A stretch of DNA of 64,000 bases, taken from assembly GCA_000711775.1 (NCBI GenBank), contig ARYC01018370.1, positions 1 to 64,000 on the forward strand, written 5' to 3'. Positions 1-11,889 of this stretch are shown piece by piece. Below the pieces are notes generated by a model. It was not told the DNA's origin. It did not search any database and worked only from the letters and a program-made list of their open reading frames with translations. Position 1 is the stretch's first letter, and the number at the start of each line of letters is the position of its first letter. A program made the position numbers and the translations under genes. This DNA comes from Oxytricha trifallax (taxonomy: Eukaryota; Ciliophora; Spirotrichea; Sporadotrichida; Oxytrichidae).

Positions 1-3000
1 GAGCAAATTATTATAAACATTAAACTTAAATGAATTATTGAATAAAATCAATTTAAAAAAATAATAAATAATTGAAGTTGCTGAATTTAAAATAAATCTA
101 TAGTTACTTCCTTCATAATTATTATATATTCAAAAGAGAGTTAGCAATTTTGGCATATCATTTTTATTCACGACTCTATTTTCCATATTATAGCTTAAAA
201 AAGTTTATAAATAATTCAATCTTTTTAAATCATTTAGCTTGACATTAATTTATTATTCTCAAATAATTCAAGTATTTTATCTGTAAAAAATATAGAATAT
301 TAAAAATAATTTCATTTATTATTTTTTATTTGTCATCTCTAAATATTAAGAGAAGTTCGGAAGCATTATATTATTCGATGTAAGACAAATTAATCTAAAT
401 TAAATTAAAAAGGTAAATTATAATGCAAGCGAACAAATTTTAATAAAAAGAGCAGTTGAAATATGCAAGATTTATCGAATAAATTTAAATGATTGTATAT
501 TTTATGGTTAATTCTTCATAAAATATATTATATCTTAATTATTAACACCGTAATGTATTTCAATATTTTTGTTTAATACTATCAATTTATTATTCAAAAA
601 ACTAATCAAGTTTACAATTAAATTAAGTATTTAAAAAAAAAGTTCATTGAAAAGGGAAATACTAAATCTAAATGTTAAATAAAGAGTTTTACTTGAATGC
701 TAAATCAAAACTATTGATCAAGAATTAAATCAGAATAACCAAGCAGTAGTTTATTCTAATTATTTCTAAAAAAGAAACATAAATATGTTATTTAATAAAG
801 AGAAGATAAGTAAAATATTATACACATAGATCTCTAATTTACATTACTTAAAATATATCATTTTATAAACTCAAATCTCATAGAAGCTTCAAAGGTTTGT
901 GAGAAACTGCGCTAAAATCATCTGAATTTTGATATTTTTTGAATTTATATAATAAATGTTATTAATATTATTGATAAAACATAAACTTTAGGTAATTTCT
1001 ACTTCTGCTTTGAACTACAGCTACACTAACTTCATGGCAGCTAAATTTTTACTGATTAATAATATTTTCAAATTGTAATTTTTAGGTAGTTGTTGTTGGG
1101 AATGGAGTAGTAGTAGTAAAGTTAGAGTTGAAGTAATAGAATATTTTGTTATCGTCTGAGTATTTCTGATCATTCATCTTTGAGATCAAGCAAAAACCTG
1201 ATATCTAAAAAGTGGAACAATTCCCTATAACGTTTGCCATTTTTGAATAATAATAATTCAGTTTATAATTAAAAATTAATATTTAAATCTTATATTGTAA
1301 CATTATTCATGAACCTAACCACATCATAGATTAATTAGAAGATTCGAACTCATTTAGTTATGCGATAAATATTAAATATACAATATATGTAATAATGAAA
1401 CATTATGACTTTAGTCTATAAACCTCAAATTAATAAATTTCATTGCCCTATTATAAACAAAGTTGCGAATAGGGGCCTAAGCCAAACCGATCAACTTCTG
1501 AATAATCTATTAGTAAAAGGACATGGTCCCCCTACTCTTTGTTATAGAATTCATATCAAAACCTCTCATATGATGTAATCTCAGCAACATCTTCCTTATT
1601 AGGGGGTAATATATTCTCTCTTGTTTACAATTAAAATGATAATTTTCGAGGTTTCCTTTCCAAAAGAATTGCAATTTTCTTTAAACTTACACTAAAAATA
1701 AAGATAAATATGTAAAATATTAAGATCAAACATTACTTTACAAATTTATTATTTAAGAAAATATAAATATAAATTTTTATGGCATTATTTAAGCTGCTTT
1801 TTAAGTAAATTGAATAGCTGTCCTAATTAAATATGGACCAGTCTATCTTTTAAATTAAATGAATTGAAACTCAGTTGCTTATTTGTAATTATGAATTAAT
1901 TAAAAAATTTACTTCCTTTTAAAATAAAATAGATAATTAAAGTAATATTTTCCCCTAAAATTAATTAATGAATTATTTTTGAGAGTAAAATCTATTTTCT
2001 GTCATTTAACTATATCGTATAGGTATTAAAAATTCAGAGATATGAATGTTAGCATTACTTCCATTTATGCCCTATCAAATTTAGAGTTCATATTTCTAAC
2101 AGGTTTCACTAGCAGTGAAAATAGTAAGATATCAATTTAAAAAGCAGAATATTCTGCTTTCTAGGTTTGTCTCTGATTAATTTAATCTATGTATTCACTT
2201 AAATATATAATTTACCTCCTATATATCCATTTTTAGAGCCATTAGAAAAGACCCTTATTTTTATTCCTTTGTGATTTAACTGTAATCATGATATGTTTTA
2301 AAAAGGAATAAATTAAAATTGATAAATAATAATAACAGTAGCAAAAATAGCAAAAGAAAAGAAGATCTTCAAAAGAATTCTAGCATATTCATGATTTTAG
2401 GTTTATATTTTATTATTGTCTTCTTATGAAGTCTCTTTGTCTTGAGCAAACTCCAATTTTCTGGGTATTATCCCAGAATGAATAAAATAATATTTTATGG
2501 TTTGTTGATATACAATTTGTGTGAATGAATCGATTCTTTTGTAAGTAATTTCACATTAAATTATACTATTATTATTTATTTTATTTTCAATTTATTCACA
2601 AAATCTGTGAAATATATTAGTAAGTTAAATAGACGTTGAAGCTGATTTTTTAATATAAAAAATTTATGCACACTATACCTAAATTTATGAAATCGTGCAA
2701 TTTAAATTATTATTATAATTTAAATTAAAAATACATTAATTAAATTAAATAATTAAAAAGAAACAACAAAAAGTAAGTGTAAATGTATCAGGAGTTATTA
2801 TAACTTTAGACATCAAAGTTCTTATAAGTAGCCTATCATTTAATATTTTTTTTCTGTTTTTTATTTTAAATTATAGTCATTAATATGAATAAAATAAATG
2901 AATTCTTCTCATATTTAAAATTATATTAAATAATTTATAAAAAAATAAAATAAGGAAATAAATTATAAGTAAACCATTTATAAAAATTATGCATTTTCTT

Positions 3001-3990
3001 AATTTCATTTCTTAGGCATCATGAATAATTTCCTTTTTGTTAGATTAAATTTTAATTGATAATGAATATTTTTACTAAAAAAAGAAAAATAATTAAAATG
3101 CGTTCAACTCATTATAAATCTTTATATATGAACAACACTAATTAAAGTTAATTTATTATATTTAAATAAATAAGTTAATGATAATATTTTAATTACTGCA
3201 AAAAAGAATAACTGTATTTGAGATAGAACGAAATATAATATAATAATAGAGAAAATTAGAGAAATTAATTGTAGAATATAAATATGAATGAACACCAGAA
3301 ATCATTTAAATAATTAAATAATTAAATAATTTGAATTAATAAGTAAATAAATATTTAAAAGCCAATAGATTTTATTGCATTATGTTTACATACATATGCA
3401 AAATTTAAAAGAATACTATAATAAATAAGAAAGCAATAAATAAAATAAAACTGTTAAATAAAATATGGAATTTAATAAAAGTCATTTAAAAAATAAATAA
3501 ACGCAATTAATCATAAGCGTAGGATAATTTAAATAATGAATCTTAAAATTATTAGGCCACATATAAATAAAAGTATATAAAAATCTATAGAAATGATATA
3601 GACAAAAAAGACAATTTAATAATAAAAATTTTCCCTTTATTCTTTGTCAATTTAATTATTAATATAAAATTATACTATATTTGTAAATTTTTAGGAGAAC
3701 ATATATTTAGGTCAGCTTAATTTTTATAAACTCTCAACAATTTTTAATTTTATAAAATTTTATACAATAAAATTATATAAAATTTAGGAATTATCTCAAA
3801 ATTTAAAACTGATTTATTTAGGAAACTGTAACAATTTTTAATATTTTATAAATTTAAATGTTATACTTAAGAATATTTAAAAAAGACATGATTAATGTTA
3901 AGGTTTAAATTAATAATCAATTTTTATTTCCTAATTTTTGAAGTGCTACCACACTTTTTTTAAACTTCATGAATGCTCATCTAGTAAATC
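1..3990. other. AT-rich germline DNA without a recognised gene
   Basis: Almost uniform A/T-rich sequence with many short poly-A and poly-T runs. I find no conserved protein motif and no paired terminal repeats. The only local structure is an imperfect stem-loop at about 1,451-1,546, listed separately. A slightly GC-richer patch at 1,000-1,180 has GTT/GTA-type triplets but no convincing frame. Confidence 0.5.
1451..1546. other. imperfect stem-loop in a GC-richer patch
   Basis: The left arm, TTATAAACAAAG followed by AATAGGGGCC, pairs imperfectly with GGTCCCCCTACTC and CTTTGTTATAGA on the right, leaving about 50 nt between. It stands out against AT-rich surroundings. It may be an old palindrome remnant or a structured RNA; nothing favours a particular class. 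Confidence 0.3.
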
Positions 3991-4440
3991 TCATAGTGTT
4001 CTCTTCTTGCTTGAAGCCATAGATTTAGACTTAATACACCAGTTCAAGGCTTGTTTTAAATACAATTTCTTCACACTAGGTGATGCATGTTTTTACTTGA
4101 GGAAGAAATGTAGAGAATTCCAGATTTTTAATGTAATAATACTTTAAGGGTTGCGAGGTTAATCTGCATATAAGTAGCTGAAAATTAAATCTGAAGCAAC
4201 AATTGCAAAGAAGCTAATTTAGTCACTTTGCAAGTGAATAGCATCCTTGCTTATTTGAATCTAACTTTTGATTTATGCTAAATTCCTTTGATATAAATTT
4301 TCATTTGCATTTTTCAAGTCCTTTGCATTTAAAATCAAATATTCCTACAGTGTTTAATCTTTTTTATGAGTTATACTTTGTTTAATAAAATGACTACTTA
4401 AACGGAATTTTTCTAGTTAATTAGATTTTGCTAAGAACAT
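3991..4440 (-). CDS. hypothetical 149-aa ORF, ciliate code
   Basis: Reading TAA/TAG as Gln, an ATG at 4,440 opens a frame of 149 codons that closes at TGA (3,993-3,991). The start reads MFLAKSNQLEKFRLSS and the C-terminal part contains LNWCIKSKSMASSKK. The patch is clearly GC-richer than its flanks and uses Cys, Trp, Asp and Pro codons, as coding DNA would. After the stop the same frame continues with DLLDEHS and another TGA, so this may be the front of a decayed longer gene. I do not recognise the family, see no signal peptide and no convincing membrane segment. A frame of this length can arise by chance in DNA so poor in G, so this is a candidate only. Confidence 0.3.
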
Positions 4441-4662
4441 ATTTTAAATAATAATTACAATTTTTCATGAGAATTTGATAATCAAGAAAAAAATATCTGA
4501 GCAGATATGCCGTGTCACACATTTAATAAGTAAGTTTCAAAAAGATATCTAAACTATTTATTTTACAGGGTATCACCTAAAAAGAGTTGTGATGTGAACA
4601 GACAAACATTAAAAAATGGCAAAGATGTATTCAAATACTTAAATGGTGATATTTTAGGAGTA

Positions 4663-5078
4663 TTGTAGGAATACATTCGAAATTGGGAAACTATAATTAA
4701 TTAAATTTATAATAAATCAAAATCTTGGCATTTAAACTTGGCCAATTTGAAAGATCTTGGGCTCATTCGATAGAGAATTCAAAATTAGCTGGACTTTACT
4801 ATTGGTGGTACTATTTTATCGCATCCCTGGAGCGAGATAACTCGACTTTAATGTGAGGGTATAATTTAATGAATTTAGATGGGTTTAATTAAAGTCGAAG
4901 TTATCTCGCTCCAGGGATTCGATAAAATAGTACCGCCAATAATAAAGTCCAGCTAATTTTGAATTCTCTATTGAATGAGCCCAAGATCTTTCAAATTGGC
5001 CAAGTTTAACTGCCACGATTTTGATTTATTATAAGTTTAATTAATTATGTTTACTAAATTTCGAATGTATTCCTACAA
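4663..5078. mobile_element. palindromic TA-flanked element, family A copy 1 (416 bp)
   Basis: Two near-identical inverted arms run the whole length of the element. Each begins TTGTAGGAATACATTCGAAA. TA flanks both ends (4,661-4,662 and 5,079-5,080). The inner arms share GGCGGTAC and GCGAGATAAC blocks with the other A copies, and the arms meet with a short central spacer. There is no transposase frame, so it must move with enzymes made elsewhere. TA duplication and full-length inverted repeats fit a Tc1/mariner-type MITE, but the superfamily is inferred. Confidence 0.92.
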
Positions 5079-6731
5079 TAACATTGAAAGACATTGAAAC
5101 ATTTTTATATATACACATTGTAAGGCTTATTGTTTTTCATGTATTATTGATCGAAGTCTTATAATCAAATATTTTGCAAATTATAATTCATGAATTTATA
5201 TCTTGATGGAATAGAAAAGTTAATTTAAGCTTTTTATAGTTTTTCATAATATTATATTATAAATATCAAGAATGTTAAGGATGTTAAGGCATCGGGAAAA
5301 TGTCACAGAAATTTAGAAGCCGAAATGGAATTAAACTAATAAAATAAATTTGGGCACTCTTGCATGTGATTTACATCAAAGCCCAAGGTAAAAGTCATAA
5401 TAGTCATTATTTAATAATATTTTTTTTAGATCAGATCTCATTTTTGAATTATTTATCTCTTGTCATTTTACCCTAACTTCACTTTGAAACTTTAATCTCT
5501 CTGTTAAAATGTATATCTTATAACGTATATTTAGTCTTAATTAGTTTTTATAAGTCTAAAATATTTTATTTGGTCCTAATTATAATTTAAAGATATTTTT
5601 TTAATCGAAATAAAAAAAAGAACGTAAACTATTTGTTAAAGCAAGTCTTGAGCCCAATAAATTAAATCTAAAAAATAAAGAAACATTATTTTTAAAATGT
5701 AACTCTAAATTTTAGTTTATTTTTATAAGACATTCAAAAATTAGTATATTTTCGAGTAAATATTATATAAAATGACCATATCACTTGTTTTTAGGTGAAA
5801 GATTCTTGCTTAGAGACCATTATTTAGAATTTGATTTATTAAAGATAAAATATTATGGGTTAAGTGACCTTCTCCAGATGACTTTAAAATCATAAAATTA
5901 AATGAATAATATACTCCATCAAATATTCCAAAAGCAAAACTAAAATTGTCTATCTTCTTCATCTCTTAATATACAATAACTTAGATTTTATATTAATGTT
6001 CAGCGAGGGCTAAATGACTAGAATCATGATTTATGTATTATAGGAAGTAATTAGAAATAACTAAAAATTGATAATTAAAAAATGCAATATTTTTAGTGTC
6101 AGTAATTGAGTTGCATTGATCAAATAAGTTTCTATATTAAATATAATTAAAAATTCTGACTTTATATTAAATAGGATTTAAAATTCTGACATTACTTTAA
6201 ACTTATGCTTAGAAACTATAATTAAGATTTTGTTTAATTCAAGATCATACATATCATGGATTTCTGTGACCTCTTCAGATGACATGAATACCATAAAATT
6301 TAAAATGCGAACTAAAAGTTTTAGAAAATTATAAGACTAAGCTATTCTACTCTAACAAAAGATTTTATCAAATATGTTACAACTCTCAGTTATTCTAGAT
6401 ATAAATATTCTGATGCTTAGGTCTTGGGATTGTAGGGTTTAATGGCAAATCGGCTTCTCTTGGTCATTATGAACATGAATGACATACGTTTTTCATACTT
6501 CAAGAAGATATTTCTCATTGAACATCTAATCTTTCTCTCAACTTCTTTCCTTATTTTTTAACCTGCAATCTATTTTAATTTTTAATCGATTTACAATCTT
6601 ATAATATTTATTATATTTATTTATTTATAAATTTAATATTGTAAAAAACCTTTTTACTTTTTTTGATTTTGTAATTTTTTATTATATAGATTCTTAATTT
6701 TGTTAGACTTTTATGATTATAAATAATTATA
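5079..6731. other. AT-rich spacer
   Basis: I see no recognisable gene, RNA or repeat boundary. Short G-containing patches at 5,280-5,400 and 6,410-6,480 have no frame I would defend. Confidence 0.45.
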
Positions 6732-6993
6732 AAACCCCATTAGTCAATTAAGAATGAAGATTGGGGATTAAGAATAATAAAATTAAAATTAAATTATAAT
6801 TGGCTGAAATTAATTATAATTAGGCTAAAAACAAATATACGCACCCTGATTGGTTTATTTTATAGAGACAATTATTCGAGCCAATGGTTTTAATAATTAG
6901 CCAAAACTTTAATAATTTACTCCAATTATAATTTAATTTTAATTTTATTATTCTTAATCCCCAATCTTCAATCTTAATTGACTAATGGGGTTT
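6732..6993. mobile_element. palindromic TA-flanked element, family B copy 1 (262 bp)
   Basis: The inverted arms begin AAACCCCATTAGTCAATTAA and are mirrored at the right end by TTAATTGACTAATGGGGTTT. TA lies at 6,730-6,731 and 6,994-6,995. The centre is a short AT-rich loop around an ACGCACCCTGATTGG block. The length is identical to copy 2 at 11,092, which marks both ends precisely. It has no coding capacity. Confidence 0.92.
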
Positions 6994-7322
6994 TATAATA
7001 ATCATCAATATTTTTTAATTTTTATATTATAATTTTAGATTTTTAAAACAAATCAAGTTTGATAATATCGCTCTTTTTATTTGTTCATCTTTATATTTGT
7101 AACTTCTTTTAAATAATCTAATTATCATCATAATTTGTATTCTCTATCATATTTTTTATGAAAGACTATATTGTCTTGTCATTAATAAAGCAAGTTATTC
7201 AGATTAAGGTTTAAATTGAATTCCTTTAATCAGATATAATTATTGCTTTATTATATCACAATTGATTTAATCATGTTTAAAATACATAAGACCATCGCAA
7301 GATATATATAAATTCCTTGATA

Positions 7323-7560
7323 ATGGGAATAGAAGTCAATGTTGGTGAAGTCTGTGAACTCGCAATGAAAAATGCAACAAAAATGACACATATAAAGCAT
7401 TTTTCTTTATTATTTTTAGATGAATTAGGTTTGTGACTTTGAGAAGGAAGCTATAGTGAAAAAAAAAAGATTATGAAATGATTTAATTGAAGAAAATACA
7501 AGAATGAAGGCGAAAAGAAATATTCACAATTTCTTGGAGTATATTCCATTTTTAATTAAC
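7323..7560 (+). pseudogene. coding-like fragment, unrecognised
   Basis: The ATG at 7,323 opens MGIEVNVGEVCELAMKNAT, which stays open to a TGA just past 7,430. A TTATTTTTAG acceptor-like site lies at about 7,412-7,421. Downstream a different frame reads VCDFEKEAIVKKKR and then NDLIEENTRMKAKRNIHNFL with one TGA between. Composition is richer in G than the flanks. It could be two small exons or a decayed gene end. I do not recognise it. Confidence 0.2.
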
Positions 7561-7649
7561 ATAATAAATCTCAAATCAATCTTAAAAGAATAAATATAAT
7601 TATCTGTTAAATTTATTGAGGAAATAATTACTGTATGATCGTTATAAGT

Positions 7650-8650
7650 AGTTATATTCTAACACAATGAAAAGATATAGATATTAGTTTAAAATAAAAC
7701 ATTTCTATAATTTTTAAGTTTATCATTGATAAAATACAAAAGATTAGGGAAATAGTAATTAAAAAAATTAATAAAAAAACATACATAAATATAAGAATAT
7801 AAATAAGTTTTAGATTTATGATTTATAATTGGAAATTAATAAATTTAATCAAAAACTTAATATATTAAAAGGTATTCTAACTAATCAGACGCAGGTGGAC
7901 CAACAGCACTCACATAAAATGTAAGTTTCAAAAAAGATATAATAAAAGTCTTTTTTTTAGCGGTCCTGCCTGGTAGGACCTGAGGTTTCAGAAGACTGAA
8001 GCTTCGCAAGGCTACACTTGAAGGGGACGGGGGAGTGACTAGGATGAGGATGAGGATGAAGATCACGACGAAGAAGAAGATGAAACTGCTTTTAATTATG
8101 TTTCCATTTTAGATAAGTTTAATAAGTATTAGTATTTAGTTTAATAGATTAATTATAAATTAAAGTTTTCTTATTATAAATTATGATTAATGAGAAAGTA
8201 AAAAAAATAAGTATAGGCCTAAATTACAATTATTATTTGTAAATACTAAATGCTTTTGATTAATACTAGTTTTAAATCATATTTATTAATAATTTCTAAA
8301 ATTATTCTATTTTAAAGAAGCAAGTCTAATTATTATGAATGTATATTTTTGTATACGGGCTATGTGTTTGATACTTTCATGGAATTATTGTTTGTTTTAG
8401 CATATTAGAATTATCTGGGGAATTGTCTCACATAATTTTCACTTAATATTTTTTCAATGCTTTGTGTTACTACTATTCGCATAAAGCTAATAAAAAAAAG
8501 ATGCAGTACAAAAAAAAGTACATAGTGAATTAAGACAAATTAGGGTTTGACTTACTTAAAAATTATAAAGAGTGCTAAGAACTCTTTTCCATTTTAATTT
8601 ATAACTATCTAATTATATTCAGTATAATTTAACCAGAACTCCAAAAGTAA
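7650..8650. repeat. duplicated segment, copy 1
   Basis: This segment aligns along most of its length with 13,060-13,740. Shared landmarks in order are ATTGATAAAATACA..AAGATTAGG, an AAATTATTCTATTT block, TACGGG..T.TGTGTTT, TCACTTAATATTTTTT and CATTTTAAT near the end. The difference in length is mostly the H1 element, present here and absent from the other copy. The copies are diverged enough to be old. I find no function. Confidence 0.7.
7819..8186 (+). mobile_element. family H element, copy 1 (about 368 bp), with intron-like core
   Basis: Short inverted ends (TGATTTATAAT at the left, ATTATAAATTATGA at the right) are flanked by TTA on both sides, and the duplicated segment at 13.2 kb provides the empty site. 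The GC-richer core reads GCAGGTGGACCAACAGCACT, then a 40-nt GTAAGT...TTTAG stretch (7,921-7,960) like a short spliceosomal intron, then GGTCCTGCCTGGTAGGACC and a run of GAT/GAG/GAA codons. In one spliced frame it encodes QVDQQHSHKIGP and, after a TGA, a DEDEDED tail. Copy 2 shares the layout and the exact intron length. The origin is unknown; a non-autonomous DNA transposon carrying a captured gene piece is my best reading. Confidence 0.75.
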
Positions 8651-8994
8651 GTTTCTTAAATAACGCAATTTGGATTATTCCCATACATACTTTCATTAAT
8701 ACTTATCAAATAAAATTAGATATGTGTTTAAAGCTTATAATCATCAAAATCTACCATAACAAAAACTGAATAATAATTTTGAATTTGAATCAACCCTACT
8801 CACCTATTTTTATTTTAACAACTATTATATAATATTATATAAAAGTCTATCAACTTATATGTCTTTAATTTTATAATTCTGCTTCCTCAATGTCATTATA
8901 ACAGTGTTAATTCGATAAAAATCTATGGAAATCCTTATAATTTTTTAGCTTTTTACTTAAATATAACTCTGAAATCATAAGTATTTACATTTTT

Positions 8995-9014
8995 ATATAT
9001 ATATATATATATAT
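8995..9014. repeat. (AT)n microsatellite
   Basis: About ten perfect TA dinucleotides, a few dozen bases left of palindrome C. Confidence 0.9.
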
Positions 9015-9050
9015 TCTAAAACAAATATGGATTAATTATTTGATTAAATA

Positions 9051-10055
9051 TTAAGCGAGTATAATAAAAATGAAGAGATCGTTATAAAGAAATCAAAAAT
9101 GCAATGAATTAAGATTATGATAATTTCAGAGTATACTAATGTTTTTTCAACTGTAGAGATTATGAATTAAGATTAACTATTTTAATTATCAACTTTATAT
9201 TACTAATCAATAATGGAGAATTTTAATTCATTATTTTTTTCACTTTTCGTGATTAGTTTGTATTTTAGCGCAGTCTCAGCGATGTATCTGTAGTAATCTC
9301 CAACTTTTTTCTTAAATTTTTCTTAGATATCTTCACTATATCTTCAGGGTATCTTCATTGTATCTTCCTCAAAAAATAAAAAGTCAAAAAATATTAAAAT
9401 TAATAATAGCAGTAGTAATAACAACAATAACAACAACAATAATAGCAGTAATTAAATCTATCTCAAGCATTATTATGAGTCTAGTTGAAATTTCAAAGAA
9501 TTTCAAAATTTTAAATTCATCGATTTTTCGTGGTTTTCATCAACATATTCTTCATTGTCATCTTCATCACTAAGTTTTTAAACTAACAATTTTAGAAAAT
9601 TTGGATTTTTTCTAAAAAATCCCAGACTCATAATAATGCTTGAGATTGATTTAATTACTGCTATTATTGTTGTTGTTATTGTTGTTATTACTACTGCTAT
9701 TATTAATTCTAATATTTTTTGACTTTTATTTTTTTGAGGAAGATACAATGAAGATACCCTGAAGATATAGTGAAGATATCTAAGAAACATTTAAGAAAAA
9801 AGTTGGAGACTACTACAGATACATCGCTGAGACTGCGCTAAAATACAAACTAATCAGGAAAAGTGAAAAAAATAAATAATTAGAATTCTCCATGTTTGAT
9901 TAGTAATATAGAGTTGATAATTAAAATAGTTAATCTTAATTCATAATCTCTACAGTTGAAAAAACATTAGTATACTCTGAAATTATCATAATCTTAATTC
10001 ATTGCATTTTTGATTTCTTTATAACGATCTCTTCATTTTTATTATACTCGCTTAA
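9051..10055. mobile_element. palindromic TA-flanked element, family C (1,005 bp)
   Basis: This is the longest inverted repeat in the window. The left arm begins TTAAGCGAGTATAATAAAAA and the right arm ends with its mirror, with TA at 9,049-9,050 and 10,056-10,057. Each arm carries four tandem TATCTTCA-type units and a block of TAATAACAACAA-type trinucleotides. A non-palindromic centre of about 100 bp (about 9,490-9,600) includes a few short ACTCATAATAATG-type matches. It has no transposase. Short frames inside are AT-rich repeat translations and mirror each other, so I do not call genes here. Confidence 0.9.
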
Positions 10056-11091
10056 TACTTATTAAAATTTATTGCACAGAAATTTACCAGATAAGGATAG
10101 TAAAAATAGAATATTAAAATTTAGAATAGATGGGTAAACTTTAATATGAATTATATATTTTTATATTGCTAGAGTACTAAATCCAATAGATGAAAATAAA
10201 TATACTAAAATTGACATAGCTATGTACTGTTATAATTATGAAATATGTATCAAATAATGTTTTTAAATATTTTGATTATGTTTAATTGAACTTGGGCTTC
10301 CTTTGGAAAAAATAAAAATAATTATAAATATTTATATAGTACTAGAAAAGCCTACTCTAAGGTCATTTAAGGGTGTAGAGCTCAAATTCAAAATTAACAA
10401 ATTTCATTTCGTAAAGAAGACGAAGTTATTAAAGGAAAAACTTCTAATTATACTTATTTTATATAAAGAAGCTCTTGTGGTGTGGTTTGGGGTGGATAAT
10501 AACCGAGAATTTAAAAAAGAGGGTGTTTATTGGTAGGTTCCTAGTTCTGTAGTTTGGGGTTTGTAACTTTCGTAATTGTAACATTATATATCTCAAATAT
10601 ATTTGACATTGAATAAATTAAGCAATTATTAAATTTTAAGAAATACAATACAGCAAAATGATTTTAATATATTATTAAAATAAAGAATGACAACCCTACA
10701 AATTTTAATCTACCATATAATTTGTGATGATATTTTTTTAAATGTTTAGAATTTTTAGTCTTTTTTTTCTATAATGTAGTACAATTTTAATGTTTTAAAA
10801 TAAGCAAATTATTTTTGTCAAAATAAATAATGCCTTTTATTTATTAAATTAATTTTATATTATTTTTATTTTTAATTGCTTTAATCATTCATCCTCTTTC
10901 TTCAGTTTTTTTCATCATTACAATTTATTTTAAAGAAATTAATTTTAATTTTTGTAATTCGCTTATATTTGTGGAGAGTTACAAATATATCTCTTATTAA
11001 ACTTCTCGTATAATGAATATTTTTTATTTAATTAAATCTGCAAACTTTCCATTTATTATTGTAATTTTAATAAAAATTATTTAACAAACTA
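10056..11091. other. AT-rich spacer with a weak coding-like patch
   Basis: A plus-strand frame from about 10,300 reads EALVVWFGVDNNREFKKEG near 10,465-10,530 and stays open under the ciliate code. The GGTGTGGTTTGGGGTGG stretch is unusually G-rich for this window. No motif or splice site makes it a gene call. The remainder is A/T runs. Confidence 0.3.
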
Positions 11092-11353
11092 AAACCCCAT
11101 TAATCAATTAAGAGCAAAGATTGGGAGATAATTACGATTAAATTAAAACAAAATTATTATTGGCTGAAATTAACTATAATTAGGCTAAAATCAAATTTAC
11201 GCACCCTGATTGGTTAATTTGGTAGAAACAAATAATCGAGCCAATAGCTTTATTAATTAGCGCTAACATTATTAATTTACGCCAATTATAATTATATTTT
11301 AATTTAATTGTTCTTATCTCCTAATCTTCATTCTTAATTAACTAATGGGGTTT
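11092..11353. mobile_element. palindromic TA-flanked element, family B copy 2 (262 bp)
   Basis: Same ends (AAACCCCATTA / TAATGGGGTTT) and the same ACGCACCCTGATTGG centre as copy 1 at 6,732, with TA at 11,090-11,091 and 11,354-11,355. The arms have diverged slightly more than in copy 1, for example at the inner GGGGATTAAG block, which suggests an older insertion. Confidence 0.92.
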
Positions 11354-11639
11354 TAGAAAGTATTTCGATTCGTGAAGAAATTACAATCTCAATTGTTTAA
11401 TTTCATGTATGAATAAAATAATTTTATAATTTATGCTTATATGTAATTCCATATACTGGGCTTATCAAGAGCATGGTTGTCCTAATATTAAATACATTTT
11501 CATATGTATATCGAAATTTTATAATCATTCAATGTTATATTGAAGAAATTTATTAAATTATTCATAAATATTAATAATTTCGGATTCAAAAGCTTATACT
11601 TTAAAAATAAATATAAATTATGGCAGAATAAGAGAGTAT

Positions 11640-11880
11640 TAAGATTTATAATTGGATTAAAGCGAAGTGAATCGAGCTCTTAAATAAAATGAAATTAGAG
11701 CTATTCTTAAGCAGCAAGGTGAAGAAGTAAGAGAAAGATGATACTTAATGAACAATAATATAAAGGGCATAGAAGAGTAACTCGTTAATGATGTCTGTAA
11801 TTCAATAGGATGAGATAAATGCTTTTAAAGTAGATGCAGATAATCAGGAATTAATTGTTAATTAACCCTAGTTGCAATGT
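11640..11880 (+). pseudogene. decayed coding-like fragment, unrecognised
   Basis: The plus strand reads ALKQNEIRAILKQQGEEVRE, then after a TGA YLMNNNIKGIEEQLVNDVCN, and in another frame DEINAFKVDADNQELIVN. Acidic and Gly/Val-containing residues and raised G content separate this patch from its AT-rich flanks. At least one stop and one frame change interrupt it, so a live gene is unlikely. The family is not recognised. Confidence 0.25.
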
Positions 11881-11889
11881 TACTTTTCA

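Noticed and set aside
1000-1135. Inverted repeat between the ACTTC-rich and GTAGTAGTA-rich patches
   Set aside because: Pairing is patchy and the similarity is mostly simple triplets; below the standard of the real palindromes.
9358-9790. Two mirrored 70-residue frames in palindrome C
   Set aside because: They are translations of the same inverted repeat and of its triplet tract, not independent genes.
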